Origin: an uncultured Desulfatitalea sp. | GTDB lineage: Bacteria; Desulfobacterota; Desulfobacteria; Desulfobacterales; Desulfosarcinaceae | Reading direction: 5' to 3' | Length of the DNA stretch: 64,000 nucleotides | Assembly: GCA_937868765.1 (NCBI GenBank) | Contig: CALMNL010000010.1 | Span: 124,001-188,000 of the forward strand | Part shown: piece after piece, positions 34,063-42,636 of the stretch | Numbering within the stretch: position 1 is the first letter of the stretch | Layout: each line of letters opens with the position of its first letter | Made by a program: the position numbers and the translations under genes | The notes under the pieces: model-generated | The model's input: only the letters and a program-made list of their open reading frames with translations | The model's database searches: none | What the model was told of the DNA's origin: nothing

Positions 34063-34563
34063 GTGGAAGACATTGTCCAAATTCGCGTGGGGAGGCACCT
34101 GACCGGCATTATTGGCTGGAGCGCGGCTTTGTCGGAAGTGGCAGACCATTGCAAGGGATTTTCGGACGACCGGATCGGGAGACGATTGTTCGCAATTCTT
34201 TCGAAGCACAACTATTTCGATGCGGGTGCTGTCACGCTTTACGAAGAAGCCTTCCTGCGTGAATACAAAAGAAGCATGGGGGCAACGGTCGCGGGAAGTC
34301 CTCCCACAGAGCTTCAGATCAAAGTGCTCGGCCTGGGCTGCCCACAGTGTGACCGGCTGGTGCAGGATGTGATGACCGTCATCGCCGAGGCCGGCATTGT
34401 CGCCGATGTAGAGCACGTTCGCAACCCTGCCGACATTGCCCGCTATGGCGTACTGGGGTCACCGGCTCTGGTGATCGATGGGCGGGTCAAGGCGGTGGGG
34501 TCGGTACCGCCAAAGCCGCAAATCAAGGCGTGGATCGAACAGGCCGCCCAACTGAAGCAGTGA
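34063..34563 (+). CDS. Two-domain protein: novel N-domain plus CxxC thioredoxin-like domain
   Basis: A 166-residue cytoplasmic protein. GTG 34063 is chosen because ggagg lies six bases upstream; an earlier TTG is unsupported. Residues 1-80 (VGRHLTGIIGWSAALSEVADH to EEAFLREYKRSMG) form a domain I cannot name. Residues 85-166 (ELQIKVLGLGCPQCDRLVQDV to GSPALVIDGRVKAVGSVP) are a redox-active disulfide domain of the TM0996-like glutaredoxin family with CPQC active site, homologous to the separate 77-residue protein downstream. It likely supplies dithiol reduction or metalloid handling for the permease that follows. Confidence 0.8.
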   Translation: MEDIVQIRVGRHLTGIIGWSAALSEVADHCKGFSDDRIGRRLFAILSKHNYFDAGAVTLYEEAFLREYKRSMGATVAGSPPTELQIKVLGLGCPQCDRLVQDVMTVIAEAGIVADVEHVRNPADIARYGVLGSPALVIDGRVKAVGSVPPKPQIKAWIEQAAQLKQ

Positions 34564-34587
34564 TAGGAATGCTCTGGAGGTTTTACC

Positions 34588-35700
34588 ATGAACTCATTTG
34601 AAGGCCGCCCTTGCTGCTGCGAGTCCGCAGATCAATCGACTGCGATAGAGAGTGCCGATCAGCCGGCGCGGCCCGCAACCGCCAAATATGTCCTGGTGGT
34701 GGCCGCGCTGGTGGCGGTCTGGTGGCTCATCTACAGTCATCTCCACGCCTTTGCCGAATGGTTCACCCATCTGTTGTCCCATCTCACGGGTTTTTCCTAC
34801 GAGAGCCATCTGGGCAGAGCCATCGCGTTTTTTATTTTCGATACACCCAAGGTATTGATGCTGCTGACCCTGGTAGTGTTCGCCGTCGGGATCGTACGTT
34901 CATTTTTTACCCCCGAACGCACCCGTTCCATCCTGGCCGGAAAGCGGGAATCCGCGGGTAATGTGCTGGCGGCGCTGCTGGGCACCGTCACACCTTTCTG
35001 CTCCTGCTCCGCCGTGCCTCTCTTCTTGGGGTTCGTGACCACGGGGGTGCCGCTGGGGGTCACCTTCTCATTCCTCATATCGGCCCCTATGGTCAATGAG
35101 ATCGCGCTGGTTTTGCTCTATGGCCTGTTCGGATGGCGGGTAGCTGCGATCTACATGGCAACCGGGCTTTTTATCGCCATTGTGGCCGGTTGGGTCATCG
35201 GTCGTTTGAAGATGGAACGCCATCTTGAAGAGTGGGTCTACCAGATCCAGGCTGGAAAGGTCGATTTGGATGACGGGCCGAAAAATTGGGTCGAACGTAT
35301 TCAATATGGCTTCCAGGCGGTGCGCGAGATTGTCGGAAGGGTATGGCTTTTTGTCATGGCCGGTATCGCTGTGGGCGCAGCCATCCACGGCTATGTTCCC
35401 GAAGGCCTCATGGCATCTTTCATGGGCAAATCGGCATGGTGGTCCGTGCCGCTGTCCGTGTTGATCGGAATCCCCATGTATTCCAATGCGGCCGGCATCA
35501 TACCCATTGTCCAGGCCTTGCTGGAAAAGGGAGCGGCGCTGGGGACCGTTCTGGCCTTCATGATGTCGGTCATCGCCCTGTCGCTGCCGGAGATGATTAT
35601 CCTGCGCAAGGTGCTCAAGCCGCGCCTGATCGTCACCTTCATCGGCGTCGTGGGGCTGGGTATCCTGTTGGTGGGGTACGTTTTTAATTATTTGATGTAG
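34588..35700 (+). CDS. ArsP-type / DUF318 permease
   Basis: A 370-residue membrane protein with about eight to ten segments. TVTPFCSCSAVPLFLGF near residue 132 is the hallmark of the permease family (PF03773) that includes ArsP, the trivalent organoarsenical efflux permease. A second motif, GIPMYSNAAGIIPI, occurs in the C-terminal half. An N-terminal cytoplasmic stretch holds CCCES at residues 9-13, a potential thiol site. Flanking CxxC redox proteins are usual partners of this permease family. Substrate could be inorganic or methylated arsenic. Confidence 0.85.
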   Translation: MNSFEGRPCCCESADQSTAIESADQPARPATAKYVLVVAALVAVWWLIYSHLHAFAEWFTHLLSHLTGFSYESHLGRAIAFFIFDTPKVLMLLTLVVFAVGIVRSFFTPERTRSILAGKRESAGNVLAALLGTVTPFCSCSAVPLFLGFVTTGVPLGVTFSFLISAPMVNEIALVLLYGLFGWRVAAIYMATGLFIAIVAGWVIGRLKMERHLEEWVYQIQAGKVDLDDGPKNWVERIQYGFQAVREIVGRVWLFVMAGIAVGAAIHGYVPEGLMASFMGKSAWWSVPLSVLIGIPMYSNAAGIIPIVQALLEKGAALGTVLAFMMSVIALSLPEMIILRKVLKPRLIVTFIGVVGLGILLVGYVFNYLM

Positions 35701-35720
35701 TCGATTAAGGAGGTATTGGC

Positions 35721-35954
35721 ATGGAAATCAAAGTGCTGGGGCCGGGGTGCCCGAAATGCCAGCAAACGGAAAAGATAGTAAAGGAAGCCGTGGCGCAGGC
35801 CGGCGTGACCGCAACCGTTCAAAAAGTCACCGATATGATGAAGATCGCCGGCTACGGTGTTTTCGGTACGCCCGCGGTGGTGGTAGACGGCGAGGTTAAA
35901 TCGGTGGGCAAGGTTCCCGCTAAGTCCGACGTGGTCAAATGGATCAAGAAATAG
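35721..35954 (+). CDS. Small redox-active disulfide protein
   Basis: A 77-residue thioredoxin-like protein: MEIKVLGPGCPKCQQTEKIVKEA with CPKC active site at residues 10-13, then FGTPAVVVDGEVKSVGKVP with the cis-Pro. The family is known to accompany ArsP-type permeases. A clear aaggaggt ribosome site precedes the ATG. It is a close relative of the C-terminal domain of the protein at 34063. Confidence 0.92.
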   Translation: MEIKVLGPGCPKCQQTEKIVKEAVAQAGVTATVQKVTDMMKIAGYGVFGTPAVVVDGEVKSVGKVPAKSDVVKWIKK

Positions 35955-36029
35955 AGAAGAGCCGGGTGAATGACCGACGTTGCTTCCGGGACCAGAGACG
36001 GTGTGCTGTTGAAAGATTGAAAGGGAGCA

Positions 36030-36557
36030 ATGATGCTGCTTGAAAGCTATCGCCTGGAGATTTTCAACTCGGCCTGCAACCCCGGGGCCATGGCTGTGCA
36101 CTGCCATGCCCATCTGGATCAGGATGTGGGGCCGGCATTGCCATATCTGAACACCGTCTTGGGCGGCTTCGAATATATCCAGGAACCGCCGTCGGTGACT
36201 TTCAAAGCCCACGGCAAACTGATCACGGTGCACGGCCGCAAGATCGCCGTGAACGCCCTAAAAGACGAAGCCGAAGCGCAAAAAATCGTGGCATGGCTCA
36301 AACGGGAGATCAATGATGCCTGGCAGAATCGGGATCGCATTGTGCCAAGTTTCAAGGGTACCCCCCGGCCACAATTGATAGAGATCCTCAAACTGCTGCC
36401 GAAAACCAACTGCCGGCAATGCGGTGAGCCCACCTGCATGGTATTCGCCGCGCGGTTGGCCGAAGGCGCCAAAGGCATCGACGGCTGTCCGCCGCTGGAA
36501 AAGGTCCCACGCCAGGAGCTGGCGGCCTATATGGGCCGCTTCCATCTTACAGATTGA
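36030..36557 (+). CDS. Fe-S binding protein with unknown N-terminal domain
   Basis: A 175-residue protein. The C-terminal part has Cys128, Cys131, Cys136 and Cys153 in [10 protein letters not shown]...GCPP, the four-Cys [4Fe-4S] domain seen in the CdhE/AcsC corrinoid protein family (PF04060). The N-terminal 110 residues contain [16 protein letters not shown] and a [22 protein letters not shown] strand region that I do not recognise. The ATG follows gggag. Its place between the disulfide protein and ACR3 suggests an electron-transfer or sensing role in the arsenic cluster; that is inference. Confidence 0.82.
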   Translation: MMLLESYRLEIFNSACNPGAMAVHCHAHLDQDVGPALPYLNTVLGGFEYIQEPPSVTFKAHGKLITVHGRKIAVNALKDEAEAQKIVAWLKREINDAWQNRDRIVPSFKGTPRPQLIEILKLLPKTNCRQCGEPTCMVFAARLAEGAKGIDGCPPLEKVPRQELAAYMGRFHLTD

Positions 36558-36579
36558 TAAGGATAAGGAGCGAACGCGG

Positions 36580-37770
36580 ATGGGCACAGAAGTAATTCAG
36601 GCCAACGATCGCAAGATGACCAGTGTCTTCGAGCGCTTTCTTTCACTCTGGGTATTGCTGTGCATCATCGCCGGCATCATGCTGGGCAAGGTGGCGCCTG
36701 GCGTTGCGCGATACCTCGACAGTCTATCCATAACGGTCAACGATGCACCGGTGGTCTCCATCCCCATCGCCATATGCCTTTTCTTCATGATGTACCCCAT
36801 CATGGTCAAGATCGACTTTGCCGAGGTGATCAAGGCCGGCAAGAGCGGCAAACCGGTCTTCCTAACCCTTTTCATCAATTGGGCCGTCAAGCCTTTTACC
36901 ATGTATGCCATCGCCCTTTTCTTCCTGGGTACACTCTTTCGTGGGCTCATCGGGCCCGATGCCGTGGATCATGTGAAGCTGCCCTTTGGTCTGGATCTAC
37001 CTGTGGGGGCGGCCCATGGCGCCGGTACCGTGGTGCTGGTCGAAGGCATTAAAATGCTGGAGGTGCCGCTGTGGCGCAGCTACCTGGCCGGCTGCATTCT
37101 TCTGGGGATCGCCCCCTGCACGGCCATGGTGCTGGTGTGGGGATATCTCTCCCGGGGCAACGACGGATTGACCCTGGTGATGGTGGCCATCAACTCGTTG
37201 ACCATGTTGCTGCTCTACGGAATTCTGGGCGGCTTCCTGCTGGGCGTAGGCCGTTTGCCGGTGCCCTGGCAGGCGCTGCTGCTTTCCATCGGCATCTATG
37301 TAGCCCTGCCCCTGGTGGCCGGTTATCTTTCCCGGCGCTGGATCATCGCCGCCAAGGGCAATGCCTGGTTCAAGGATAAGTTTCTGCATGTCCTGACACC
37401 CATTACGATCATCGCTCTGCTCATTACCCTGGTGTTGCTCTTCTCTTTCAAAGGAGAGGTGATCGTGGCCAATCCGCTGACCATCCTCTGGATCGCCATA
37501 CCGCTTTTCATCCAGACCATGCTGATCTTCTGGCTGGGATATGGCCTGGCACGCATACTGAAACTCTCCTACCCGGATGCGGCCCCGGCTGCCATGATCG
37601 GCGCCTCCAACCACTTCGAAGTGGCCATCGCCACGGCAACCATGCTCTTCGGGCTTTCGTCGGGCGCGGCCCTGGCCACGGTGGTAGGGGTGCTCATTGA
37701 AGTGCCGGTAATGCTTATGCTGGTCAAGATCTGCCTGCGCACCCAAGGCTGGTTTGTTTCGGAAAAGTAA
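36580..37770 (+). CDS. arsB: ACR3-family arsenite efflux permease
   Basis: A 396-residue membrane protein with ten segments that exports As(III), sometimes Sb(III), using the proton gradient. The conserved Cys of segment four is in [18 protein letters not shown] and the conserved Glu in [31 protein letters not shown] is also diagnostic. ATG 36580 follows ataaggag. Acr3/ArsB naming follows bacterial practice; it is not the E. coli ArsB family. No arsC is present in the window. Confidence 0.93.
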   Translation: MGTEVIQANDRKMTSVFERFLSLWVLLCIIAGIMLGKVAPGVARYLDSLSITVNDAPVVSIPIAICLFFMMYPIMVKIDFAEVIKAGKSGKPVFLTLFINWAVKPFTMYAIALFFLGTLFRGLIGPDAVDHVKLPFGLDLPVGAAHGAGTVVLVEGIKMLEVPLWRSYLAGCILLGIAPCTAMVLVWGYLSRGNDGLTLVMVAINSLTMLLLYGILGGFLLGVGRLPVPWQALLLSIGIYVALPLVAGYLSRRWIIAAKGNAWFKDKFLHVLTPITIIALLITLVLLFSFKGEVIVANPLTILWIAIPLFIQTMLIFWLGYGLARILKLSYPDAAPAAMIGASNHFEVAIATATMLFGLSSGAALATVVGVLIEVPVMLMLVKICLRTQGWFVSEK

Positions 37771-37951
37771 AAATTAAATGCGGGCATCTCGAACCACTTG
37801 GCAGCATGCCATTGGGCACATATCTCAAAAAAAGCGGACATACATGTGAATTCATCGACATTGCTTTTGAAAAAAAGCGCATACCTTCACAGCCCGTAGC
37901 CCTGTCGAGCCTGGCAAGCATGCAGGGCAGTAGTGCTTTCAGATCTGATCG

Positions 37952-40744
37952 CTAACGTTCTGCGAGCTCAATCTGAATTTCCAGCGATTTTTGGTTTATT
38001 TTAGGGCGCGCTGAAGCTGTTCCGGTGCGTAGCGCTGCCTGGGCCGCGGCCAGGCGAGCGATGGGAATTCGATAAGATGAGCAGGAAACATATGTCAAGC
38101 CAATCTCATGGCAAAAAGCTATGGAATCGGGATCCCCGGCGTGCTCCCCACAGATGCCGCATTCAAAATCAGGTTTGAGCGCCCGGGCTTTACGGACGGC
38201 CAAAGCCATTAGCTGCCCGACTCCGCGACGGTCAATGGTGGCAAATGGATTTTCAGGCAGTATACCGTTGCGCATGTATTCTATCAGAAAGCCAGCCTCG
38301 GCGTCGTCGCGTGACATGCCAAAGGTCGTTTGGGTCAAATCATTGGTGCCGAAGGAGAAGAATTCGGCATGCTCTGCCAACTCTTCGGCTGTCAGGGCGG
38401 CGCGGGGAACTTCAATCATGGTGCCAAACTTGTAATCGACAGTGATTCCCTGCTCCTGCATCACCTTTCGGGCTTCCTTTTCAAGGATATCCCGCTGGGA
38501 ATGGAGCTCATTCACGTGGCTGGTCAATGGAATCATGATTTCAGGATGGACTTCGCCCCCCTCCTTGGCAACACTGCAGGCCGCTTCAAAAATTGCGCGT
38601 ACCTGCATTGTCGTCAGCTCGGGAATATGAATGCCCAGACGCACCCCACGCAAACCGAGCATGGGATTGCTCTCCTGCAAGCGTTCCACTCTCTTTAAGA
38701 TTTTGGTCTTCTCGTTTATCTGCTGCACGAGGGAATCTATCCTCTCAAGCGTTTCGGCATGTTTGAGGCGGATTTTCAGATCCGCGAGATCGCGGCTGAG
38801 CGCCGCATGGTTCGGAAGGAATTCATGCAGTGGAGGATCGATCAGGCGCGCAATGACCGGCAATCCGTGCATGGCATGAAACAGACCGATAAAATCCTCT
38901 CTCTGGAATGGCAGAAGGGCGTCCAGGGCTTCGCGCCGTTCGATCGGAAGGTCGGTCATGATCATTTTATGAAGGTAAGGCAAGCGCCGCGATTCGAAAA
39001 ACATGTGTTCGGTGCGGCACAGACCGATCCCTTCGGCTCCGTAGCTGCGGGCCCGTTCGGCATCCTCGGGGTTGTCGGCATTGCACCGGACTTGAAGGCG
39101 TCGGAAGCCATCGGCCCACCCCAGCAGTTTTTTAAGCCATGGATCCATGGTGTCGGGAACAATGGTGGGAAAGGCTCCTTTAAAAATCATCCCAGAGGTG
39201 CCATCGATGGAGATCCAATCACCTTCCTTGATCACCTCATTGTGGATGCTCATGCAGCGATTGTTGAGGTCGATCTGTAGCTCAGCGACGCCCACTACCG
39301 CCGGTTTTCCGAATTGGCGGGCCACGAGCGCGGCGTGACTGGTGCGACCGCCCCGGCTGGTGAGAATTCCTTCGGCGGCAAGCATTCCGTGGATATCGTC
39401 CGGCTTGGTTTCGGGCCGAACCATGATGACTGGCTTCTTATCTACAGTGGCCCAGCTCTCTGCCAGATCGGCGTCGAATGCCACGATGCCCACAGCAGCG
39501 CCTGGCGAAACATTCAGGCCCGTGGCCAGCAGCGCTCCCCGGGCCTGGGCTGTTGCCACAGCCTGGCGCTCGAATTGGGGATGGAGAAAAAAGTCCACCT
39601 GTTCCGGTGTTATTCGTAAAACGGCTTGTTGGGAACTGATCAGGCCCTCCTCGACCATTTCCACGGCGATGCGCACTGCAGCTTGGGCCGTGCGCTTGGC
39701 GTCACGCGTTTGCAGAATCCAGAGTTTCCCATTTTCAACTGTGAATTCAATATCCTGCACATCTTTATAGTGAGATTCGAGCTTTTTGGCGATCTGCGCA
39801 AACTCGGAAAAGGTGGCTGGCATCTCCTCCTTCAACTGGGAGAGCGGCTGGGTCTGCCGGATTCCGGCCACCACATCTTCCCCCTGGGCGTGGAACAGAT
39901 AATCCCCTTCTATCCGGTTCTCACCGGTGCTGCCGTCACGGGTCAGAGCCACACCTGTGAGGCTTTGCGGTCCGAAATTGCCGAAAACCATGGCAACGAT
40001 ATTGACCGCAGTGCCGAGGTCATGCGCGATTCCAGCCGCATTGCGGTAATCCACCGCTCTTTTCCCATTCCAACTCTTAAAGACTGCCTCGATGGCACTT
40101 TTCAGCTGCACCACAGGATCGTTGGGAAAGGTCAGGCCCGTATGGTTCCGATAGATTTGCTTGAATTCCAGAGTCAGCTGCTTGAGGTCGTTGGCCGAAA
40201 GGTCGGTATCGCTCGTTGCCCTGGATGCAAGACGGTACCTGCTCAGCTTCTCTTCATAAACGTCATCAGGGATGCCCATTACCACAGCCCCGAACATTTG
40301 AACCAGCCGACGGTAACAGTCGTAAACGAATCGATCGTCTCCGGTCATTTCGATGAGTCCTGCAGCGGTTTCATCGTTGAGCCCGAGATTCAAGACCGTG
40401 TCCATCATGCCCGGCATCGAAAATTTGGCCCCCGAGCGGCACGAAACCAGCAGCGGGTTCTTCTGCCGACCGAATCCTTTCCCGGTTTGTTTTTCAAGGT
40501 CTGCCAGCGCCTGCACTACTTGCGGCCACATATCTGATGGAAATTCTCCACCCGCTGCCAGATAGGCATTGCATGCTTCGGTGCTGACGATAAAGCCGGG
40601 CGGGACCGATATGCCGAGGCGCGTCATTACAGCCAGGTTGGCTCCTTTGCCACCCAGCAGACCTTTGACATCCGACCACTGTCCACCGCTGTATTTTTCG
40701 GCCCGATCCAATTCATCGAAACGGTACACCCATTGTTTTGGCAT
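37952..40744 (-). CDS. ppdK: Pyruvate, phosphate dikinase
   Basis: A 930-residue enzyme interconverting pyruvate, ATP and Pi with PEP, AMP and PPi. The nucleotide-binding part opens LLGGKGANLAVMTRLGISVPPGF; the phospho-His domain has TSRGGRTSHAALVAR, where Met is more usual than Arg before TSH; the PEP-binding barrel ends in CGEHAGDPDSIAFCHEIGLTYVSCS with the catalytic Cys. Length is slightly above the typical 880-900. aaaggag lies eight bases before the ATG. It stands alone after the arsenic cluster and probably serves gluconeogenic PEP formation. Confidence 0.93.
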   Translation of the reverse strand: MPKQWVYRFDELDRAEKYSGGQWSDVKGLLGGKGANLAVMTRLGISVPPGFIVSTEACNAYLAAGGEFPSDMWPQVVQALADLEKQTGKGFGRQKNPLLVSCRSGAKFSMPGMMDTVLNLGLNDETAAGLIEMTGDDRFVYDCYRRLVQMFGAVVMGIPDDVYEEKLSRYRLASRATSDTDLSANDLKQLTLEFKQIYRNHTGLTFPNDPVVQLKSAIEAVFKSWNGKRAVDYRNAAGIAHDLGTAVNIVAMVFGNFGPQSLTGVALTRDGSTGENRIEGDYLFHAQGEDVVAGIRQTQPLSQLKEEMPATFSEFAQIAKKLESHYKDVQDIEFTVENGKLWILQTRDAKRTAQAAVRIAVEMVEEGLISSQQAVLRITPEQVDFFLHPQFERQAVATAQARGALLATGLNVSPGAAVGIVAFDADLAESWATVDKKPVIMVRPETKPDDIHGMLAAEGILTSRGGRTSHAALVARQFGKPAVVGVAELQIDLNNRCMSIHNEVIKEGDWISIDGTSGMIFKGAFPTIVPDTMDPWLKKLLGWADGFRRLQVRCNADNPEDAERARSYGAEGIGLCRTEHMFFESRRLPYLHKMIMTDLPIERREALDALLPFQREDFIGLFHAMHGLPVIARLIDPPLHEFLPNHAALSRDLADLKIRLKHAETLERIDSLVQQINEKTKILKRVERLQESNPMLGLRGVRLGIHIPELTTMQVRAIFEAACSVAKEGGEVHPEIMIPLTSHVNELHSQRDILEKEARKVMQEQGITVDYKFGTMIEVPRAALTAEELAEHAEFFSFGTNDLTQTTFGMSRDDAEAGFLIEYMRNGILPENPFATIDRRGVGQLMALAVRKARALKPDFECGICGEHAGDPDSIAFCHEIGLTYVSCSSYRIPIARLAAAQAALRTGTASARPKINQKSLEIQIELAER

Positions 40745-40858
40745 GCGGTGCTCCTTTGATTTGAGTGGACAAGCACTCCCTTCCGAAAACGATGAGCTTG
40801 TTCTCGGGTCGTCAACACCAAGTACGCCTCATTCAACGAAAGCCTATAGCCTGGTTTG

Positions 40859-41311
40859 CTACAGAGGCTCTTTTTGAGAGCGAATCAGCAGAATCGGAAT
40901 TTCCGCTGCCTGCAGCACCCCAGCCGCTACGCTGCCATAGGATGCCCGCGCCAGCCCGCTCCATCCATGGGTCGCCATTGCGATCAAGTCAGCGCCTTTT
41001 TCTGCGGCAGTCTTCAAAATGGACTTCACCACCGAACCGTAGAGCAAGAGCATCTCGGTGCGAATGTCTTTTTCGCTGAAATCATTTTGCAGGCCCCTCA
41101 AGTAATTGAGGGAGAGTTCTTTTTGTTTCTCGAAAAGGGCATGGTAGCGGGCGGTATCGATTACCTCATCTCGTTCCAGCATAATGGGTTCATCTTCGAC
41201 TTTAAGAAAGACGACTTTGGCACCGTTCTGTTTGGCAATCAACTCCGCGTGACCCAGTATGGCCTCGGCGCGCCGGGAACCATCCAAAGGAACCAATATG
41301 GTCCGATACAT
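40859..41311 (-). CDS. Universal stress protein
   Basis: A 150-residue UspA-type protein. MYRTILVPLDGSRRAEAIL at the start and ATHGWSGLARASYGSVAAGVLQ near the end give the ATP-binding pattern G-x2-G-x9-G-(S/T). ATG 41311 is preferred over GTG two codons earlier because aaaggagg overlaps the GTG. It lies 114 bases upstream of ppdK on the same strand and may share a transcript with it. Confidence 0.92.
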   Translation of the reverse strand: MYRTILVPLDGSRRAEAILGHAELIAKQNGAKVVFLKVEDEPIMLERDEVIDTARYHALFEKQKELSLNYLRGLQNDFSEKDIRTEMLLLYGSVVKSILKTAAEKGADLIAMATHGWSGLARASYGSVAAGVLQAAEIPILLIRSQKEPL

Positions 41312-41420
41312 AGGCACCTCCTTTTGTGGCTGTTTTTAAGAAAGGAGAACCAGTCGCGCTGGCAATCAGAGATTGGACGTTAACTTCAGATTCCGGTTTC
41401 CATGCGGGAGGATAAGAATA

Positions 41421-41534
41421 ATGTATCTGGCTGTCGATCCCATTGCCACAGCAACACCGGCAGCAATCGCAGATGAGCCATATATCTTAACAAAGCACCA
41501 AAATGACAACCGGGTCAACAACAAAGTCATTTAA
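41421..41534 (+). CDS. Possible 37-residue peptide divergent from the stress gene
   Basis: A short ORF preceded by gggaggataagaata, a good ribosome site about ten bases away. The peptide MYLAVDPIATATPAAIADEP... has no recognised motif. It may be chance; support is the ribosome site only. Confidence 0.2.
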   Translation: MYLAVDPIATATPAAIADEPYILTKHQNDNRVNNKVI

Positions 41535-41590
41535 TTCCATTGAGCAATGGCGGGGAAGGATATATTAATATTTGAATCAAAGGGAATTGT

Positions 41591-41818
41591 ATGCAAATGC
41601 CGGGTTGGCTGGGAGACATACTGGAAAATATCCTGGTGATGGTGCTGACCATCGTGGTCTTTGTCGGGGGAATGTTTCTGCTCTTATTGATTTTGCATGC
41701 CTGGTTGCGCATCAAGTCGGGGAGCCGTGAAGCCGAAGGTTTGGCCAGCTTATGGCAAGAGAACCAGATTCAAGAGCGCTCCCAAGACAAAGCGGACAAT
41801 TCCAACCCATCACCTTGA
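41591..41818 (+). CDS. Small single-pass membrane protein
   Basis: A 75-residue protein with one long hydrophobic segment (ILVMVLTIVVFVGGMFLLLLILHAWL, residues 13-38) followed by a charged tail ending NSNPSP. The ribosome site is modest (aaaggga, eight bases before ATG). I do not recognise a family. Composition is consistent with a real membrane protein rather than a shadow frame. Confidence 0.5.
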   Translation: MQMPGWLGDILENILVMVLTIVVFVGGMFLLLLILHAWLRIKSGSREAEGLASLWQENQIQERSQDKADNSNPSP

Positions 41819-42054
41819 CGTCCTCACACGATGGTCATCTCTGAAGTTATTCAACGTTTTGAAAATATGAGATATCCATTTATCGCCAGGCCGATAGGCC
41901 TCGTCCTCTTCCCTTGACATCCGGTGGGAAGTGACTTAGATAGTGCGCTGGTTTTGACAGCGCGATTTGCAATCAATACCAACCCTTGACGCAACCGCCC
42001 GAAGGTTTCCGAGATCATCGGGGTGCCGTCAACTCACTGCTTTGGGGGAAGGCC

Positions 42055-42636
42055 ATGGATGGCACGTTGCGCCCGTTGCCCAAGCTGGTCCTGGTTCTCT
42101 TCGCTGTGGTTGCGGCCGTTTTGGCAGGATGGTGGATCGCAAAGCAATTGGCCCAGGCACCGCTCCCGAGGCCGGCGGCGGTTTCAAAACCGGAGGCAGT
42201 TGGCCGGGTGGCAGGTAAAAGAACAGTGCATCTTTATTTCGGCGATGCACAGGGGCGGCACCTGATGGCTGAGCAACGGGTGGTGACGCCACCGGCCGAC
42301 GATATCGCCCTGGCCAGGTTGCTTGTTACGATGCTGATTCAGGGGCCTGAAACCGAAGCCAGGCGGACGTTGCCCGCAGATGCCCGCTTGCGGGCCTTGC
42401 ATTTGACGGAATCTGGAACGGCCTTTGTCGATTTTGAGGAAGATGCGCTGGCGGGTCATCCCGGTGGTGCCGGCGGCGAAATGCTGACCATCTACTCTGT
42501 GGTGAACACCTTGGCGTTGAATGTGGATACGATCCGGACGGTAAAATTCTTAATCGGTGGCCAGGAGGCCGCCACTTTGGTCGATCATGTGGATTTGCGG
42601 GAGCCCTTCGAGGTCGACATGTTGTGGGTGCGATGA
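42055..42636 (+). CDS. GerMN-domain protein, membrane anchored
   Basis: A 193-residue protein with one N-terminal hydrophobic anchor ([19 protein letters not shown]) and a GerMN domain: [44 protein letters not shown]-like [25 protein letters not shown] and [24 protein letters not shown]. In Gram-negatives this domain is found in envelope proteins of unclear role. ATG 42055 follows gggggaagg. The stop overlaps the EF-G gene by four bases. Confidence 0.88.
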   Translation: MDGTLRPLPKLVLVLFAVVAAVLAGWWIAKQLAQAPLPRPAAVSKPEAVGRVAGKRTVHLYFGDAQGRHLMAEQRVVTPPADDIALARLLVTMLIQGPETEARRTLPADARLRALHLTESGTAFVDFEEDALAGHPGGAGGEMLTIYSVVNTLALNVDTIRTVKFLIGGQEAATLVDHVDLREPFEVDMLWVR

